In this document: one piece after another, positions 7,545 through 17,371 of the stretch | Position numbering within the stretch: the first letter of the stretch is position 1 | How the letters are laid out: every line of letters begins with the position of its first letter | DNA from: Paenilisteria portnoyi | Lineage (GTDB): Bacteria; Bacillota; Bacilli; Lactobacillales; Listeriaceae | NCBI RefSeq assembly: GCF_014322795.1 | Contig: NZ_JAASTT010000013.1 | Span: 1-64,000, forward strand | Direction: 5' to 3' | DNA length: 64,000 nt | Program-made: the position numbers and the translations under genes | Notes under the pieces: model-generated | What the model saw: only the letters and a program-made list of their open reading frames with translations | Database searches by the model: none | What the model was told of the DNA's origin: nothing

Positions 7545-9485
7545 TTATTTATGATCAATCCACACTTGCATTTGCCCATCCTCGCGATTCGCCCACGCAT
7601 AATACGGAATAAAGAACAAATCATCCTGCTCCCAGACAATATCACCGTATGCGTGATACAAATCCTCGCTCTCCGGCGCACACGACCGCTCGCCATTACC
7701 CGAAATAACCCCAACACCGTTCAGCAATTGCTCCTCAAATCGATACGTAAATTCCGAGTCATTCGTCAACCGATAGCGCCACAAGTCCGCCTTATGATCC
7801 GTTTGCTCCAAACAATATACCATCGGACCGCGCTGTAACGCCACTTTGCCAAAATTGTACGGAACTTTCGGATTCGCCTGCCACTGTCTGACCGACATAT
7901 CCAAATCAAGCGAAATCACCGTTTTGCCCTCCTTCAAAGGAACATACACAAAACCATCTTCCGGCACAAAGCTTTCCTGTTTGCCATCAACAACGACCGT
8001 AAAATGCCCCTCCGTCCAATTCGGAATCCGGATACCCATTTTTTCAATTCGGCTACCTTCCTTCTGAATTTCACACTGAATCGCCCCGTCCCAAGGATAA
8101 TTACTCGTTTGCGACACTTTCACACCATTATCAAAAGTCGCCTCATTCGAAATAAACTGATGCATTAAAATACAGTTTTCCTTCATCGTATACATATAGC
8201 GATCAATCGACGCGACCATTCGCGCAACGTTACTAGGGCAACAAGCACAGCCAAACCAGTCCGCCCGGCGACTCAAAACATGTGCCCGATTCGGATTATG
8301 CTGGCAAATTCCCGGATTCGCCTGAAGCGGATTCACATAAAAGAAATGCGTCCCATCCAGCGACATCCCGCTAATAATACTATTAAACAACACGCGCTCC
8401 AGTACATCCGCATACTCGCCCTTGCTATCAAGCTCCAACATTTCCTTCGCGAAAAATGCCAAACCAACAGAAGCACACGTTTCCCCGTACATCGTATCAT
8501 TTGGCAAATCATAATCCCCCGTGAACGCCTCACCGATATTCGTCGAACCAATCGCGCCCGTCACATACATCCGTTTATTCACAATGTTTCCCCAAAGCGT
8601 CCGGCAAGCATCCGCCAATTCCGTGTCCTGCGTCAAATGCGCCACCTTAGCCATCCCCGTGCACAAATAAACGAGCCGTACAGCATGCCCATCCGCCGTT
8701 TCCTGCTCACGAACCGGCTTTTCCGCCTGATAATACGATAACGGGAAATTCCGCATCCCATCAATCACATCGCGATCCAATCCATCCGCCTCCATTTGGC
8801 GATCAAAAAAGCGATCCTGGCCACGCTCATCAATAAAGAATTTTGCCAGCTTCAAATATTTCGCATCATGCGTTACCTCGTATAACCGCACCAACGCCAG
8901 TTCCACCTCAGGATGCCCGTCATAACCCGCGATCTGATCCTCATCACTACCAAAATGCGCGTCGATACAATCCGCCATCCGCACAGCAATCCCAAGCGCC
9001 TTCTCATTTCCCGTCACCTCATAATAGGCCACCGCAGCCTCGATATAATGCCCCATCGTGTACAACTCGTGCGACTGCTTCAACCGCGCAAACTTCCGGT
9101 CCGGCGCCTCAATTTGGAAGAAAGTCACCAAATACCCGTCATCATCTTGCGCCTCCGCGATTAGATCAAGCAACCGCTCCGTTATCCGCGCCAGTTTTGC
9201 ATCTGGATGATATTTCAGCGAATACGCCGCAGCCTCCAGCCATTTATAAACGTCCGTATCCTGAAACGTGTAGCCAGAATGCCGCCCGTCCTTCAAGCCC
9301 GCCGCAATCTCCAAGTTCGCAATCGCATGACTCGACTCCGGCAACTCCTCATTACCGCCCGGCTCATGCATCATCTCCACTTCCGCCGCATCATTCATCA
9401 CGTCCCACTGATACGGCAAAACCTCTTTCGTAATCAACTCCTGATATTCCCTCCAAAAAGCTGATGTAATCTTGATATCACTCAT
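7545..9485 (-). CDS. GH127 family beta-L-arabinofuranosidase-like glycosidase
   Basis: A 646-residue cytosolic enzyme of the DUF1680/GH127 family, whose characterised members (for example bifidobacterial HypBA1) release L-arabinofuranose from beta-linked oligosaccharides. The family uses a zinc-bound cysteine nucleophile. The needed residues are visible: GETCASVG (Glu and Cys ligands, about 332-339) and GCACCPSN (about 411-418), supplying the Cys pair. There is no signal peptide, so the substrate must be imported, which fits the adjacent GPH symporter 16 nt upstream. The AAC/GGC-rich codon choice makes long antisense frames that are not real. Substrate could be another furanoside; the family call is firm, the substrate is inferred. 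Confidence 0.9.
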   Translation of the reverse strand: MSDIKITSAFWREYQELITKEVLPYQWDVMNDAAEVEMMHEPGGNEELPESSHAIANLEIAAGLKDGRHSGYTFQDTDVYKWLEAAAYSLKYHPDAKLARITERLLDLIAEAQDDDGYLVTFFQIEAPDRKFARLKQSHELYTMGHYIEAAVAYYEVTGNEKALGIAVRMADCIDAHFGSDEDQIAGYDGHPEVELALVRLYEVTHDAKYLKLAKFFIDERGQDRFFDRQMEADGLDRDVIDGMRNFPLSYYQAEKPVREQETADGHAVRLVYLCTGMAKVAHLTQDTELADACRTLWGNIVNKRMYVTGAIGSTNIGEAFTGDYDLPNDTMYGETCASVGLAFFAKEMLELDSKGEYADVLERVLFNSIISGMSLDGTHFFYVNPLQANPGICQHNPNRAHVLSRRADWFGCACCPSNVARMVASIDRYMYTMKENCILMHQFISNEATFDNGVKVSQTSNYPWDGAIQCEIQKEGSRIEKMGIRIPNWTEGHFTVVVDGKQESFVPEDGFVYVPLKEGKTVISLDLDMSVRQWQANPKVPYNFGKVALQRGPMVYCLEQTDHKADLWRYRLTNDSEFTYRFEEQLLNGVGVISGNGERSCAPESEDLYHAYGDIVWEQDDLFFIPYYAWANREDGQMQVWIDHK

Positions 9486-9501
9486 TTCCCTATCTCCTCA
9501 C

Positions 9502-10860
9502 TTATTGTCTGCTCATCAAATCTTGACGAATAGCAGGCTCATTTTTCTCAAATTTCCGGTATAAAACAGACGGTATAATCGCGATTGCAAAAATAATCAG
9601 AGGTAACCAAATGAATGTGAATTGAATCCCGTTCAGAGACGTCTGGCTTTGCGATTGTTCAGCCACATATCCCGACGCATTCATAATCATGGAAGGTAAA
9701 AACGCACCTAACCCAGCACCAATTTTGATACAAAACGAACTCCCAATCGCCGTCAAAAAGCCATTCGCGCGAACTCCCGTTTTCCATTCACCATAATCCA
9801 CCGTATCCCCAACCATTTGGAAAAACAGCGAACAAGCCATGCCACTTCCAATACAAGCGATACACCAAAATACGATTAGCGTCGTAAGATCATCGTTAAA
9901 AAGCCCCATTCCAATCTGGCCGACCGACGCAATAATAAAGCCTAGCACCGTCGTTCCCCACTTGTTAAAGCGTCGAACAAGAAGTGGAACCGCTATCATT
10001 CCGAGCACTTGGATAATCGAAATCCCATTAAAAACCGCAACCAAGTTTTGATTTTGGACATTATACTGAAAATAGTAAATTAAAGAAGAGTTACGAGCAG
10101 TCAATGCCATCCAGAAAAGAATATTCCCACAAACAATTAGAATCCAAGGCCAGTTGCCCTTCGCAGCTTTAAAGCTCTCACGAATCGAGATACTTTTAAT
10201 TTGGGTCACATTCTTCTCACGCATATCGAAAAACGCAATAACTAACAAAATCAGCGCCACAATCGCATACAGTCCAACCGCAATGGACCAACCCTTTTGT
10301 GTATTTCCGCCACCAAACAAAGCGACTAAAGGCAAAATAAACGTAATCGCCAAGAAGTTCCCAATATTCCCACCAACCATCCGAAAAGTGTTGGCCAGCG
10401 TGCGTTCCTTTGTACTAGAAGAGAGGTTCGGCAACACAGACGTAATCGGCGTCGAAACCCCAGTATAACAAATCCCAGCAATAATATACATCACAGCTGC
10501 ATAAACAATTAATCCCGTTCCCGTCAAGTTGGGCGTCGTAAACAACAACCAGACCGATAATGCAAAAGGAAACGCCATTCGAATAAACCACGGTCGACTT
10601 TTCCCGTATTTACTCTTCGTGTGGTCAATCACCATTCCCCACACCGGCGCATCAAGCCCATCAATAAAGCGCGCCACAAGTAGAATAACCCCCGCCGCCG
10701 CTGCTGATAACCCATAAACATCCGTGAAGAAATACAGCGCATAACTTCCAATCAAACAATACAACAAATTTCCCGACAAATCGGTGAAAGCATAAGTCAC
10801 CTTTCTGTGCGTAGGTATTTTATTCTCAATAAATGTAGCGCTTTCTTTTGTCATTTCCAT
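9502..10860 (-). CDS. GPH-family sugar:cation symporter
   Basis: A 452-residue, 12-helix transporter of the glycoside-pentoside-hexuronide (MelB-like) family. The cytoplasmic-loop signature D-H-T-K-S-K-Y-G-K-S-R-P-W (about 82-94) and the aspartate-rich helix LLVARFIDGLDAP are diagnostic. It is first gene of a two-gene operon with the GH127 enzyme and is transcribed away from the AraC regulator at 11040, so it probably imports an arabinose-containing oligosaccharide (inference). A perfect cre-like palindrome lies about 46 bp upstream of the start. Confidence 0.92.
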   Translation of the reverse strand: MEMTKESATFIENKIPTHRKVTYAFTDLSGNLLYCLIGSYALYFFTDVYGLSAAAAGVILLVARFIDGLDAPVWGMVIDHTKSKYGKSRPWFIRMAFPFALSVWLLFTTPNLTGTGLIVYAAVMYIIAGICYTGVSTPITSVLPNLSSSTKERTLANTFRMVGGNIGNFLAITFILPLVALFGGGNTQKGWSIAVGLYAIVALILLVIAFFDMREKNVTQIKSISIRESFKAAKGNWPWILIVCGNILFWMALTARNSSLIYYFQYNVQNQNLVAVFNGISIIQVLGMIAVPLLVRRFNKWGTTVLGFIIASVGQIGMGLFNDDLTTLIVFWCIACIGSGMACSLFFQMVGDTVDYGEWKTGVRANGFLTAIGSSFCIKIGAGLGAFLPSMIMNASGYVAEQSQSQTSLNGIQFTFIWLPLIIFAIAIIPSVLYRKFEKNEPAIRQDLMSRQ

Positions 10861-10905
10861 TGAAAATTCCTCCCTATCTTTCGTTGTTTTAAATATATCG
10901 CATAA

Positions 10906-10919
10906 TGTAACCGATTACA
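10906..10919. promoter_or_regulatory. Candidate CcpA (cre) site
   Basis: TGTAACCGATTACA fits the cre consensus TGWNANCGNTNWCA at every position and is nearly a perfect palindrome. It sits between the divergent AraC and GPH genes, close to the transporter promoter, where CcpA would repress in the presence of glucose. It could instead be the AraC-type regulator's site. Confidence 0.55.
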
Positions 10920-11039
10920 GTTGTGTAATCCGTAAAAAAAGAGGACTTTTTCGGTATTCAAGGGGAAATACTAGACTTTTTTTCACAAGGAGCCAATAAT
11001 TAACGCTACATACAGCATTTATGATGGGAGATTGAGACG

Positions 11040-11987
11040 ATGCAATTATTTCAAATTTCTTTAGAGCACCCGATTCTTTATTATAAATCCGGAGAGTTTA
11101 GCGCTGGCGTTAACTGGAAACACAAATGCCTTCATCACGATAAAGATTTTGAGATCATTTTTTGCCTGGCAGATGGCCTATCACTGCAAATCGACGGGAC
11201 ACCATACACATTGCAAAAAAATGATTGCCTAGTCGTCCCACCTGCCACTACGATTTCTGGCGGATCACCATCTCAAAAAAAAGTCAGCTTCTACTGGCTC
11301 CACTTCTATGCAAAATGGGAAATGCTTGAGAAGAATTCTGAAAGTTTTCAGCAAATATTAACCACATTTTCGAAAAGAGAAAAAACAGCGACTTTGTTCA
11401 ATCACTGCTTTCTGCCCAATCATTTCCAACTAGCAGACGCTAACTTCACGATTTTGTTATTAAATCAGCTTCTGAACGTCACGAACAACGATTATTACAC
11501 GTCTAAAATATACGAACAACTGACAGCGACCATCTTGATTGAACTTAGCAATAATTTTCTGAAACAAAATGCCACGAAACATAACAATCCTTCAAAAAAA
11601 ATGGCTCAAATCAAGGAGTGGATTCGCGTCAACATTAGCAACGAGATGACCATCACGACTGTCGCAGAACATTTCAACCTATCCGCCGACTATCTTTCCC
11701 GACTTTTCAAAAAAGAACTGGGCTATAACTTGCGCGATTACATCATTCAACTGAAAATCTCGGTGGCTAAAGTCCTCCTTGTTCAGACGCAGTTACCGCT
11801 CAAAACAATAGCAGATTTAGCTTATTTCAATGAAGATAAGTATTTTATTCGCATGTTCAAAAAGAAGACGTCCTTAACGCCGAATCAATATCGCAAATCT
11901 TATACAGGAACCCGAATGAATAACCCATACATCGATCCGCAAATCCCTGTCCCGCAACAAATCGAAAAAATTTTGGACGATTTATAA
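11040..11987 (+). CDS. AraC-family regulator of the GH127 locus
   Basis: A 315-residue regulator with an N-terminal cupin-like sensor domain (H/D-F-E-I-I ... VPP, residues 30-80) and a C-terminal AraC DNA-binding domain with two helix-turn-helix units at about 197-215 (ITTVAEHFNLSADYLSRLF) and 246-264 (LKTIADLAYFNEDKYFIRMF), ending in TPNQYRK. It is divergent from the GPH/GH127 operon, the usual arrangement for a sugar-responsive activator. A GGGAG site lies 9 nt before the ATG. Confidence 0.9.
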   Translation: MQLFQISLEHPILYYKSGEFSAGVNWKHKCLHHDKDFEIIFCLADGLSLQIDGTPYTLQKNDCLVVPPATTISGGSPSQKKVSFYWLHFYAKWEMLEKNSESFQQILTTFSKREKTATLFNHCFLPNHFQLADANFTILLLNQLLNVTNNDYYTSKIYEQLTATILIELSNNFLKQNATKHNNPSKKMAQIKEWIRVNISNEMTITTVAEHFNLSADYLSRLFKKELGYNLRDYIIQLKISVAKVLLVQTQLPLKTIADLAYFNEDKYFIRMFKKKTSLTPNQYRKSYTGTRMNNPYIDPQIPVPQQIEKILDDL

Positions 11988-12050
11988 CATTTTATTATGC
12001 ATTCCCGATATGCTACAATACTATCATACTGAAAATAAAGGAGTTTTCCC

Positions 12051-12539
12051 ATGCATATCAAAATCGCTAAATCAAAAGCAGATAGCCAACATATTTCCGA
12101 ACTTGCACATCACATCTGGCATGAACACTACCCTTCCATCATCACCGAAGAACAAATCGACTATATGCTAAGCAAATTCCAATCCGCCGACACAATCCAT
12201 AGCGAACTAACAAACGGCACAACTTATTTAATGGCCTATAAATCCAAAACTTTCGTCGGATACGCCGCCTTTTATCAGAAAGATGGTGAACTATTTCTAA
12301 GCAAACTATACATCGATCCCGCTTACCATAAGCAAGGAATCGGCAAACAGCTATTTTCCGAAGTTGTCCTTTTCGCAAAAAAAAATAACATGCCAACTAT
12401 CCGCCTTTACGTTAACAAATACAACACAAATTCCATCGAAGCCTATAAGAAAATGGGATTCATCATCGAAAAAGCCATAATCACCGATGTCGGCGAAGGT
12501 TACATCATGGACGATTACACCATGACACACACCCTGTAA
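12051..12539 (+). CDS. GNAT-family N-acetyltransferase
   Basis: A 162-residue GNAT protein. The acetyl-CoA pyrophosphate loop is the Q-G-I-G-K segment following LYIDPAYHK (about 84-97), and the C-terminal N-x-x-S/A-x-x-x-Y-x-K-x-GF motif is present (NSIEAYKKMGF, about 127-137). The acceptor substrate cannot be told from sequence. It has AAGGAG upstream and is a single gene between the AraC gene and a terminator. Confidence 0.88.
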   Translation: MHIKIAKSKADSQHISELAHHIWHEHYPSIITEEQIDYMLSKFQSADTIHSELTNGTTYLMAYKSKTFVGYAAFYQKDGELFLSKLYIDPAYHKQGIGKQLFSEVVLFAKKNNMPTIRLYVNKYNTNSIEAYKKMGFIIEKAIITDVGEGYIMDDYTMTHTL

Positions 12540-12542
12540 ACA

Positions 12543-12592
12543 CAAAAAGAGGCTAGCCCCAATATCTAAAATCTGGGTTCTATCCTCTTTAT
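12543..12592. terminator. Bidirectional terminator
   Basis: AAAGAGG...CCTCTTT with an inner GCCCC/GGGTT stem lies between the convergent GNAT and Crp/Fnr genes. Confidence 0.6.
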
Positions 12593-12593
12593 C

Positions 12594-13265
12594 CTATTCC
12601 TTTAAAAAATCTAAAGAATAAAATATAAACTGGTTTGCAGCGCCATCAATGTATCCTTCATCGCTCCAGTTTTTCCATGTTTGTGTCATTGTTTTCGTGC
12701 TAACATTGGCATAATTTGAAACCACTTTTTTTGTGAAGCATTTCGCCAGTATCTTCTTTCTACCATCCGAAACAGCATATTTCCCCAATAGCTCTGTCAA
12801 ACAACCTTTTAATCTGATTTCACTAGGTTCGCGCATCATCACACATTGCTCGATTAAAAAGCCATCGTGGTTCATGTGATTCATATATAAATAAATCCAG
12901 CCTTCTTGCATGCTAAGCAACAGCTCTACGACCGCATCACGCGCAAATGCATACACACTGCATCTTTCCAGCGCCCTAAACGTATATAAACTTTCTTCAA
13001 TAATGAAGGTATTACTCAAACCCGCAATTTGCTTATTGCCTAAAAAAGAGATAACCTGCTCATCTCGTTCCAACGATATAATTCCGCTCTCAATGAAATA
13101 CACAAATGCGTCTGTTTCTTGTTCTTTTATTAAAATTGTTTGTTTTGGTATCATTTTTTTAGTATATGGTACTCGATTTTCTAGCAAGGTATCCAAAAAA
13201 TTATCGTAGTTAAATCGCTGACGTATAACACGATGACTGTACAATTCCACTAGCATTTCTTGCAT
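12594..13265 (-). CDS. Crp/Fnr-family transcriptional regulator (PrfA-like architecture)
   Basis: A 223-residue protein with an N-terminal cyclic-nucleotide-binding-like beta barrel (about 25-120: Q-T-I-L-I-K-E-Q ... F-I-E-S-G-I-I) and a C-terminal winged helix (about 165-215, VVSNYANVSTKTMTQTWKNW as recognition region). No cAMP-binding arginine/serine set or iron-sulfur cysteines are evident, as in PrfA and the many Listeria paralogues. I start it at the ATG at 13265, 9 nt after AGGAGG; a GTG three codons earlier abuts that site. Target genes are unknown. Confidence 0.85.
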   Translation of the reverse strand: MQEMLVELYSHRVIRQRFNYDNFLDTLLENRVPYTKKMIPKQTILIKEQETDAFVYFIESGIISLERDEQVISFLGNKQIAGLSNTFIIEESLYTFRALERCSVYAFARDAVVELLLSMQEGWIYLYMNHMNHDGFLIEQCVMMREPSEIRLKGCLTELLGKYAVSDGRKKILAKCFTKKVVSNYANVSTKTMTQTWKNWSDEGYIDGAANQFIFYSLDFLKE

Positions 13266-13393
13266 ACTGTCCACCCTCCTCTCTTTTTCTCATTTCTACC
13301 GTACTCTAAAGATACCATTATTTCTCCTAAAAAAAATAACATATTTCCCCTAAACAAGAGTGAAATGCATAGATTTTGTTACAGTTTTCAAAA

Positions 13394-13439
13394 AAAAAGC
13401 AGTTGCAAAACCAAGACTGGTTTATACAACTACTTTTTG
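13394..13439. terminator. Terminator after dnaB
   Basis: AAAAAGCAGTTG pairs with CAACTACTTTTT, with an inner AAACCA/TGGTTT stem, immediately downstream of the dnaB stop on the minus strand. Confidence 0.75.
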
Positions 13440-13443
13440 CGTC

Positions 13444-14805
13444 CTAGGCTCCATGCGGAACTTGAGAATCATCATATCTTACTTCGAGATTTACGAACTT
13501 ATTATATTCTTTTACAAATGCCAACTGCACGGTTCCAACTGGTCCGTTACGCTGTTTAGCAATAATGATTTCGATTGTACCGTCGTTCTCACTTTCATGA
13601 TCGTAGTAATCATCGCGATACAGGAAAGCCACGATATCCGCATCTTGCTCAATCGAACCAGACTCCCGGATATCCGACATCATCGGGCGCTTATCTTGTC
13701 GCGACTCCACGCTACGTGATAACTGAGATAGTGCAATGACTGGGATTTTTAACTCCCTGGCCAGCGCTTTAAGGGAACGCGAAATTTCGGAAACTTCTTG
13801 TTGCCTGTTTTCACCGCCATTACGGCCACTTCCAGAAATCAGCTGCAAATAGTCAATCACAATCATGCCAAGTCCAGCTTCTTGTTGCAAACGACGACAT
13901 TTGGAACGGATTTCGTTCACGCGTACGCCTGGTGAATCATCGATATAAATACCAGAATTGGATAACGTACCCATCGCGATAGTCAGCTTCTGCCAATCAT
14001 CCGCGGTTAGGGAACCGGTACGCAAGTTCTGAGCATTGATATTCCCCTCTGCGCAGAGCATCCGCATCACGAGCTGCTCCGCTCCCATTTCGAGACTAAA
14101 AATCGCGACATTCTCATCGGTTTTAGTAGCCACATTTTGCGCGATATTCAGCGCAAAGGCGGTTTTACCTACAGAAGGACGGGCGGCGACGATAATCAAA
14201 TCATTGCGCTGAAAACCCGCTGTCATATGGTCAAGCGCGCTAAATCCACTCGGAATACCAGTAATATCCCCTTTTCGATTATGGAGGATTTCGATATCAT
14301 CATACGTTTTGACGAGGACATCTTTAATATTTTTAAAAGCCCCGACATTTTTACGTGAAGAAACTTCTAAAATGTTCTTTTCCGCTTCGTCCATGAGTGT
14401 TTCGACTTCATCCTCACGCGCGTAACTGTCCGTCGCGATTTGCGTCGCGGTGCGAATCAGTCTACGGAGCAAGGCTTTGTCTTCTACAATATGGGCGTAA
14501 TATTCTAAATTGGCAGCGGTCGGAACCGCACCGGAAAGCTCCGTCAAATACGGCAAGCCACCGACATCCTCAATTTTACCAGTGGATGCCAATGCTTCAT
14601 AAATAGTCACCACATCGACGGCTTTTCCTTGGTCGCTCAGTTCAAGCATTGCCTGAAAAATATGTTGATGCGCTTGACGATAAAAATCATCCGGCATTAG
14701 AATTTCTGAAGCTGTAATCAGTGCCTCTGGTTGGAGAAAAACAGCACCTAATACAGCCTGCTCCGCCTCGACATTTTGAGGTGGGGTTCTGTCTTGAAGG
14801 TCCAC
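13444..14805 (-). CDS. dnaB: Replicative DNA helicase DnaB (called DnaC in Bacillus/Listeria)
   Basis: The hexameric helicase that unwinds DNA at the replication fork and recruits primase. It has an N-terminal primase-interacting domain (PPQNVEAEQAVLGAVF near the start), a linker, and a RecA-like motor with Walker A ARPSVGKT (about 205-212), Walker B IVIDYLQL and the arginine-finger region near RSVESRQDKRPMMSDIRESG. I place the start at the GTG at 14805, which has AAGGAGG 6 nt upstream and matches the usual N-terminus; an upstream in-frame ATG (14826) would translate the ribosome site itself. The gene follows rplI as in L. monocytogenes, but a 21-bp inverted repeat lies between them. Confidence 0.97.
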   Translation of the reverse strand: MDLQDRTPPQNVEAEQAVLGAVFLQPEALITASEILMPDDFYRQAHQHIFQAMLELSDQGKAVDVVTIYEALASTGKIEDVGGLPYLTELSGAVPTAANLEYYAHIVEDKALLRRLIRTATQIATDSYAREDEVETLMDEAEKNILEVSSRKNVGAFKNIKDVLVKTYDDIEILHNRKGDITGIPSGFSALDHMTAGFQRNDLIIVAARPSVGKTAFALNIAQNVATKTDENVAIFSLEMGAEQLVMRMLCAEGNINAQNLRTGSLTADDWQKLTIAMGTLSNSGIYIDDSPGVRVNEIRSKCRRLQQEAGLGMIVIDYLQLISGSGRNGGENRQQEVSEISRSLKALARELKIPVIALSQLSRSVESRQDKRPMMSDIRESGSIEQDADIVAFLYRDDYYDHESENDGTIEIIIAKQRNGPVGTVQLAFVKEYNKFVNLEVRYDDSQVPHGA

Positions 14806-14826
14806 ATGCACCCTCCTTCCTTTCAC

Positions 14827-14908
14827 GCGGGCGGCGACAAGCGCTCATCTCCGTCGTTGAAGTCTGTTCTCGACTTTGCCTAGGATCTGAGCGCTTGTCG
14901 CCGCCCGC
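14827..14908. repeat. Dispersed structured repeat, copy 1
   Basis: Perfect 21-bp inverted arms (14827-14847 and 14888-14908; core GCGACAAGCGCTCA) flank a 40-bp loop. The same arms and inner blocks (CGTCGTT near the left, TTTGCCTAG near the right) recur in opposite orientation at 52862-52985. It sits between rplI and dnaB, about 22 nt upstream of the dnaB start. Confidence 0.75.
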
Positions 14909-14946
14909 TCGTTTTGTACTCTCAATCGTGAAAAACCAGTTTTTCT

Positions 14947-15393
14947 TTATTCTTCGGTTACATGGACGTCTAGTGTTGCAACGACTTCGTGGTGTAGTTT
15001 TACTGGGACTTTTGTGTGACCTAGGGCGCGGATGGCTTCTGGTAGGTCGATTTTACGTTTGTCGACTTTGATTTTATGGTCTTTTTCTAGGGCTTGGGCG
15101 ATTTGCTTGGATGTGATTGATCCGAAAAGTCGGCCGCCTTCGCCTGATTTTGTTTTTAATTCAATCGTTAATTTCTCAACGGTTTCTTTCAAAGCTTTCG
15201 CGTCTGCGAGTTCCTGAGCCGCTTCTTTTTCTGTTTTCTTTTTTTGACCTTCAAGCGCGCTGATACTCGTGTTTGTCGCTGCTGTTGCTAGGCCTTTTTT
15301 AATGAGGAAGTTTTGCGCGTAGCCCTCTGCTACCTCTTTAATTTCACCTTTTTTAGCTGTACCTTTTACGTCTTTTAAAAATATAACTTTCAT
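14947..15393 (-). CDS. rplI: 50S ribosomal protein L9
   Basis: L9 binds 23S rRNA near domain V and helps hold the reading frame. The 148-residue product has the N-terminal globular domain ([18 protein letters not shown]), the long connecting helix (about 40-75, rich in Lys, Glu and Ala) and the C-terminal RNA-binding domain. The ATG at 15393 is the conserved start. It begins 1 nt after the gdpP stop, so the two are probably translated from one message. Confidence 0.97.
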   Translation of the reverse strand: MKVIFLKDVKGTAKKGEIKEVAEGYAQNFLIKKGLATAATNTSISALEGQKKKTEKEAAQELADAKALKETVEKLTIELKTKSGEGGRLFGSITSKQIAQALEKDHKIKVDKRKIDLPEAIRALGHTKVPVKLHHEVVATLDVHVTEE

Positions 15394-15394
15394 C

Positions 15395-17371
15395 TTAGTT
15401 TTCTCCCTTCCAATAAGCATCGATGGCTTGTAAAAGTTGTTTTTTAGCTTCTAAAATTGTACTATTTTTTATCTGAGTAGCCGCATTGGATAAATGTCCG
15501 CCACCGCCCAGTTTTTCCATAATAACTTGGACATTGATCTCACCGAGTGAGCGCGCGCTAATTCCGATCATTTTATCTGGGCGCACCGTGATGACAAAGG
15601 AGGCCTGGACGCTCTCCATCGAAAGCATCGTGTCTGCCGCCTGAGCCGCAATGACCGTTCCAAATTCTTCATCCTCGTGCCCCGTCGCGATTGCCATTCC
15701 ATCATGGTACACTTCTAGTGACTCGACCAAACGACTCCGCTGCCTAAATGTCTCAATGTCTTCTTTCAAGAATTGCTGCACAAGAACCGTGTCCGCACCA
15801 AGTGAGCGTAAATAACTCGCCGCATCAAAAGTACGGGAACCAGTGCGAAGCGTGAAGTTTTTCGTATCCACAACAATCCCCGAAAGGAGCGCTGTCGCTT
15901 CAATTTTGCCAACTTTTTCAGTGGCTGGTTGATACTCGAAAAGCTCCGTCACAAGTTCTGCCGTCGAGGATGCGTATGGCTCAATGTAGACGAGCACAGG
16001 GTTTTCCACGAATTCCTCGGAACGGCGATGATGATCCACGACCACAACATGCGCTGCGGTTTCCAGCAATTCACGATTGATAACCATCGATGGCTTGTGC
16101 GTATCGACGACGACCAGCAAACTTTTGTCCGTAATCATATCGAGCGCGGCCTGTGGCGTGATGATGTTGCGAATCACATCAGGATACTTCTCGATTTCGC
16201 GCATCAAACGCTGCACATCTGGGCTCATTTTTCCCGGCTCGACCACGACATAGCCCTGCCGTTCGTTCATTTCCGCGATCTTCATCACGCCTAGACTCGA
16301 ACCGATCACATCCATGTCAGGATACCGATGCCCCATCACGAAAACCTGATCGCTCTGTGTAATGATTTCTTGCAGCGCTTGCGAGATAACCCGCGCCCGA
16401 ACACGCGTCCTTTTTTCCATTGGATTCGTCTTGCCGCCATAAAAGCGAACTTGTCCCTCTGGTTGCTTAATCACGACCTGATCTCCACCACGGCCGAGCG
16501 CTAAATCAAGCCCCGACTGTGCAAGATCCGCCAAATCAATCAAATCAGTCTCTTTGTAACCAATCCCAACACTGAGCGTAAGCGGAATATTCTGCTTCGA
16601 CGTCCGCTCCCGAATTCGGTCAAGAATCTGGAATTTCTCCTCTTCTAACCGCTCCAACTGCGCCTCCGTCAAAAAGGCGATAAAGCGATCCGATGAAATC
16701 CGTTTCAAATAAATCCGGTGTTCCTTCGCCCAATTCGTCAGCATCGACGTCACCAAATTGTTCAGCGCGCTACGTCTACGGTCATCCATACCTTGCGTCC
16801 ATTCATCATAATTATCCAGAAAAATAATCGCAAAAACGGATTTATCCGCCTGGTAACGTGCATTCAAGTCATAGTATTCCGTCCGATCATACAAATAAAT
16901 AATGCGTTCCTTCCGTTTCACAATCGTATCAAAACGATGATCCCGCCAAGCAATCGACTGAATCCCTTGGTCCTCTTCCCCACGAATCACCGCTAAAAAC
17001 TCCGGTCCAACATCCTCAAGCGACGACCCCAAAATATCATCATCCTGACCAAAATATTTCGCCATAAACGGATTAAACCATTCGACATTATAATTCTCAT
17101 CATATAGCAAAATCCCCATCGGCATCTCAACTAGCGCCTCACCCTCACTGCGCTTAATCCGATACGACAAGTTTGAAATGTATAACTGAACCTCTTTATT
17201 CAACCGACTTTCCATGATAAACAATGATATGACTAGCGATATAACAGCTATAAATAATAGTGCTGCCAACCACCACTTATAGTAAAAAGTGATAACTGTC
17301 AGGACAATTACGACTGCTATTAGCGCATATAGTGGATATTTTAGCGTCCTTTTCTGAAAAAATCCTGACAT
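15395..17371 (-). CDS. gdpP: Cyclic-di-AMP phosphodiesterase GdpP (PdeA)
   Basis: Membrane-bound enzyme that degrades c-di-AMP to pApA, controlling cell-wall and osmotic homeostasis. The 658 residues show two N-terminal membrane helices (about 12-52), a heme-binding-type PAS region (about 80-150), a degenerate GGDEF domain (about 170-300), and the DHH/DHHA1 hydrolase: [13 protein letters not shown] (about 347-359), VVVDHH (about 445-450) and C-terminal [10 protein letters not shown]. The ATG at 17371 has GGGGGA 9 nt upstream; a TTG two codons earlier is too close. Gene order gdpP-rplI-dnaB is the Listeria one, but the agr genes expected upstream are absent. Confidence 0.96.
   Translation of the reverse strand: MSGFFQKRTLKYPLYALIAVVIVLTVITFYYKWWLAALLFIAVISLVISLFIMESRLNKEVQLYISNLSYRIKRSEGEALVEMPMGILLYDENYNVEWFNPFMAKYFGQDDDILGSSLEDVGPEFLAVIRGEEDQGIQSIAWRDHRFDTIVKRKERIIYLYDRTEYYDLNARYQADKSVFAIIFLDNYDEWTQGMDDRRRSALNNLVTSMLTNWAKEHRIYLKRISSDRFIAFLTEAQLERLEEEKFQILDRIRERTSKQNIPLTLSVGIGYKETDLIDLADLAQSGLDLALGRGGDQVVIKQPEGQVRFYGGKTNPMEKRTRVRARVISQALQEIITQSDQVFVMGHRYPDMDVIGSSLGVMKIAEMNERQGYVVVEPGKMSPDVQRLMREIEKYPDVIRNIITPQAALDMITDKSLLVVVDTHKPSMVINRELLETAAHVVVVDHHRRSEEFVENPVLVYIEPYASSTAELVTELFEYQPATEKVGKIEATALLSGIVVDTKNFTLRTGSRTFDAASYLRSLGADTVLVQQFLKEDIETFRQRSRLVESLEVYHDGMAIATGHEDEEFGTVIAAQAADTMLSMESVQASFVITVRPDKMIGISARSLGEINVQVIMEKLGGGGHLSNAATQIKNSTILEAKKQLLQAIDAYWKGEN

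Noticed and set aside
8843-9433. 196-residue plus-strand open frame opposite the GH127 gene
   Set aside because: Pro/His/Ser/Arg-rich translation typical of an antisense frame in a codon-biased gene; no ribosome site and the GH127 frame is clearly real.
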